Source of the DNA: Dillenia suffruticosa | Taxonomy: Eukaryota > Streptophyta > Magnoliopsida > Dilleniales > Dilleniaceae | Direction of reading: 5' to 3' | Length of the DNA: 64,000 bases | NCBI GenBank assembly: GCA_033439265.1 | Contig: JAVTVX010000027.1 | Span: 11,981,001 to 12,045,000, forward strand | Part shown: piece by piece, positions 63,322-64,000 of the stretch | How the letters are laid out: each line of letters opens with the position of its first letter | How positions within the stretch are numbered: the stretch's first letter is position 1 | The notes under the pieces: model-generated | Database searches by the model: none | Told to the model about the DNA's origin: nothing | Seen by the model: the letters and a program-made list of their open reading frames with translations, nothing else | Translations under genes and position numbers: made by a program

Positions 63322-64000
63322 TGTTAAAAATAAGGGAGAAGATGAAGATAAGTCTCAAGGTATTCAACTTGAAAATATGATAATGTCATAAACATTGGGC
63401 CTTTTATTTTTTAAATGTTCAGAATTTGGCAACATATTTATGACCCAAAATACATTCAAAAACAAGCCCAATGAAGCCCAAAAGTATGGAGAAAAGTCTA
63501 AGAGGTAAACCCAAATAGCTAGGGGCAGTTTGGGCAATGTATATTCCAACAGTCCAAAAACTAGCTGTTGGAATTCCTTGGGGTTTGAGCCCCAACGGGA
63601 ATATTGACTTTGTTCTCTCTCTACTGGCTATTTTTCTCCCTTTGCCTATAAATAGAGCTATTGCTCTCCTTGTAAAATTAAAAGAGGAAGATAATCTCTC
63701 TTCCTTTGTATCATTCTACTACATCAATAAAAACCAGAAGTTTATTAGATTTCTCTCTCTTCTTAGTCAAAAATCCAACATGGTATCAGAGCAAACATCG
63801 ACTCCGGGGTTGGGAAATTCTCTTCCTCAAATCTCTTCCTTTCAAATCCAACTTTTCTCCCAAATTATTCTAAGCTCAACCAATTACTTCCAATGGGCTA
63901 GTCATATCAGAAGATCTCTCAATGGAGCAAAACTTCTGTCTTTCATTACAAAAGATCCTATGGATCGGCTAGACCCACGATTTGATGAATGGAAGGAGCT
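63322..64000 (+). mobile_element. H5: start of another Ty1/copia family H element
   Basis: 5' LTR 63322-63780 (459 bp, TG...CA, TATA box near 63648-63655), primer site 63781-63792, gag continuing off the right edge. Inserted in the B LTR stub; the presumed TSD cctaa (63317-63321) cannot be checked on the right. Confidence 0.9.
63780..64000 (+). CDS. H5 gag N-terminus (3' partial)
   Basis: MVSEQTSTPGLGNSLPQ start at the LTR/primer junction, open to the last base of the window (ending in DPRFDEWKE). Identical by eye to the H1 gag start, including DRLDPRF where H2 and H3 have DQLDPRF, so H5 and H1 are close sisters. Whether the rest is full length or carries the H1 deletion is unknown. Confidence 0.85.
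   Translation, partial: MVSEQTSTPGLGNSLPQISSFQIQLFSQIILSSTNYFQWASHIRRSLNGAKLLSFITKDPMDRLDPRFDEWKE

Noticed and set aside
1..64000. Host protein-coding gene, tRNA or rRNA gene between elements
   Set aside because: Every segment longer than about 60 bp could be assigned to an element, LTR or element fragment. No unexplained stretch with gene-like content remained.

Overview
The window is plant nuclear DNA, almost certainly a heterochromatic or pericentromeric block of a land-plant (probably dicot) genome. It is made entirely of LTR retrotransposons inserted into one another. I see no host gene, rRNA, tRNA, CRISPR array or bacterial feature. The evidence is LTRs bounded by TG...CA, 5-bp target-site duplications (TSDs), initiator-tRNA-Met primer binding sites (tggtatcagagc), polypurine tracts, and gag-protease-integrase-RT-RNase H (Ty1/copia) or gag-protease-RT-RNase H-integrase (Ty3/gypsy) reading frames. 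I use provisional family labels based on LTR sequence: copia A, B, C, D (solo LTR only), E, F (LTR fragment only) and H, and gypsy G. These labels are mine, not database names.

Layout, left to right. 1-1640: 3' end of A1 (+). 1641-2145: integrase scrap of a B-like element (X, +). 2146-6811: A2 (-), nearly complete, with one frameshift and a 3' LTR cut to 19 bp. 6812-7178 plus 12217-13904: A3 (-), split by B1 (+, 7179-12211), an intact copia with a 1389-codon ORF and LTRs that look identical. 13905 to about 39064: C1 (+), an old decayed copia. It is interrupted by A3 on its left, solo LTR D (15179-15535), gypsy G (16837-23876) and C2 (25105-38818), which sits inside the 3' LTR of C1. C2 is itself split by H1 (28049-31585, an internally deleted but very young copy) and E1 (33467-38580, intact 1416-codon ORF). 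39065-39259: LTR fragment F. 39260-43979: E2 (-). 43980-45264: a two-unit tandem array of C-LTR plus E-LTR. 45265-47357: remainder of C3 (+). 47358-58476: H3 (+), split by E3 (-, 51014-57614), which is split by H2 (-, 52632-54278). 58477-63256: H4 (+). 63257-63321: stub of a B LTR. 63322-64000: start of H5 (+), running off the window.

The copia families share one plan. The gag start codon is formed by the last A of the 5' LTR plus the first two bases of the primer binding site, so every polyprotein begins MVSE. The order gag / CCHC knuckle / protease (DSG) / integrase / RT (YVDD) / RNase H follows, with a stop codon just inside the 3' LTR. Only B1 and E1 look able to make a full polyprotein. 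The defective copies with matching LTRs (notably H1) were therefore probably moved in trans by a competent relative.

Most notable points: H2 is bounded by two U3 ends in inverted orientation within a clean TSD; a 634-bp array looks like the product of LTR-LTR unequal crossing over; H1 is defective yet has indistinguishable LTRs; B1 is apparently intact and very young; and several LTR families carry paired-hairpin arrays of the plant mitotic MYB (MSA-type) motif. All comparisons are by eye. Identity values, lineage placement and species need alignment and database searches that I could not run.
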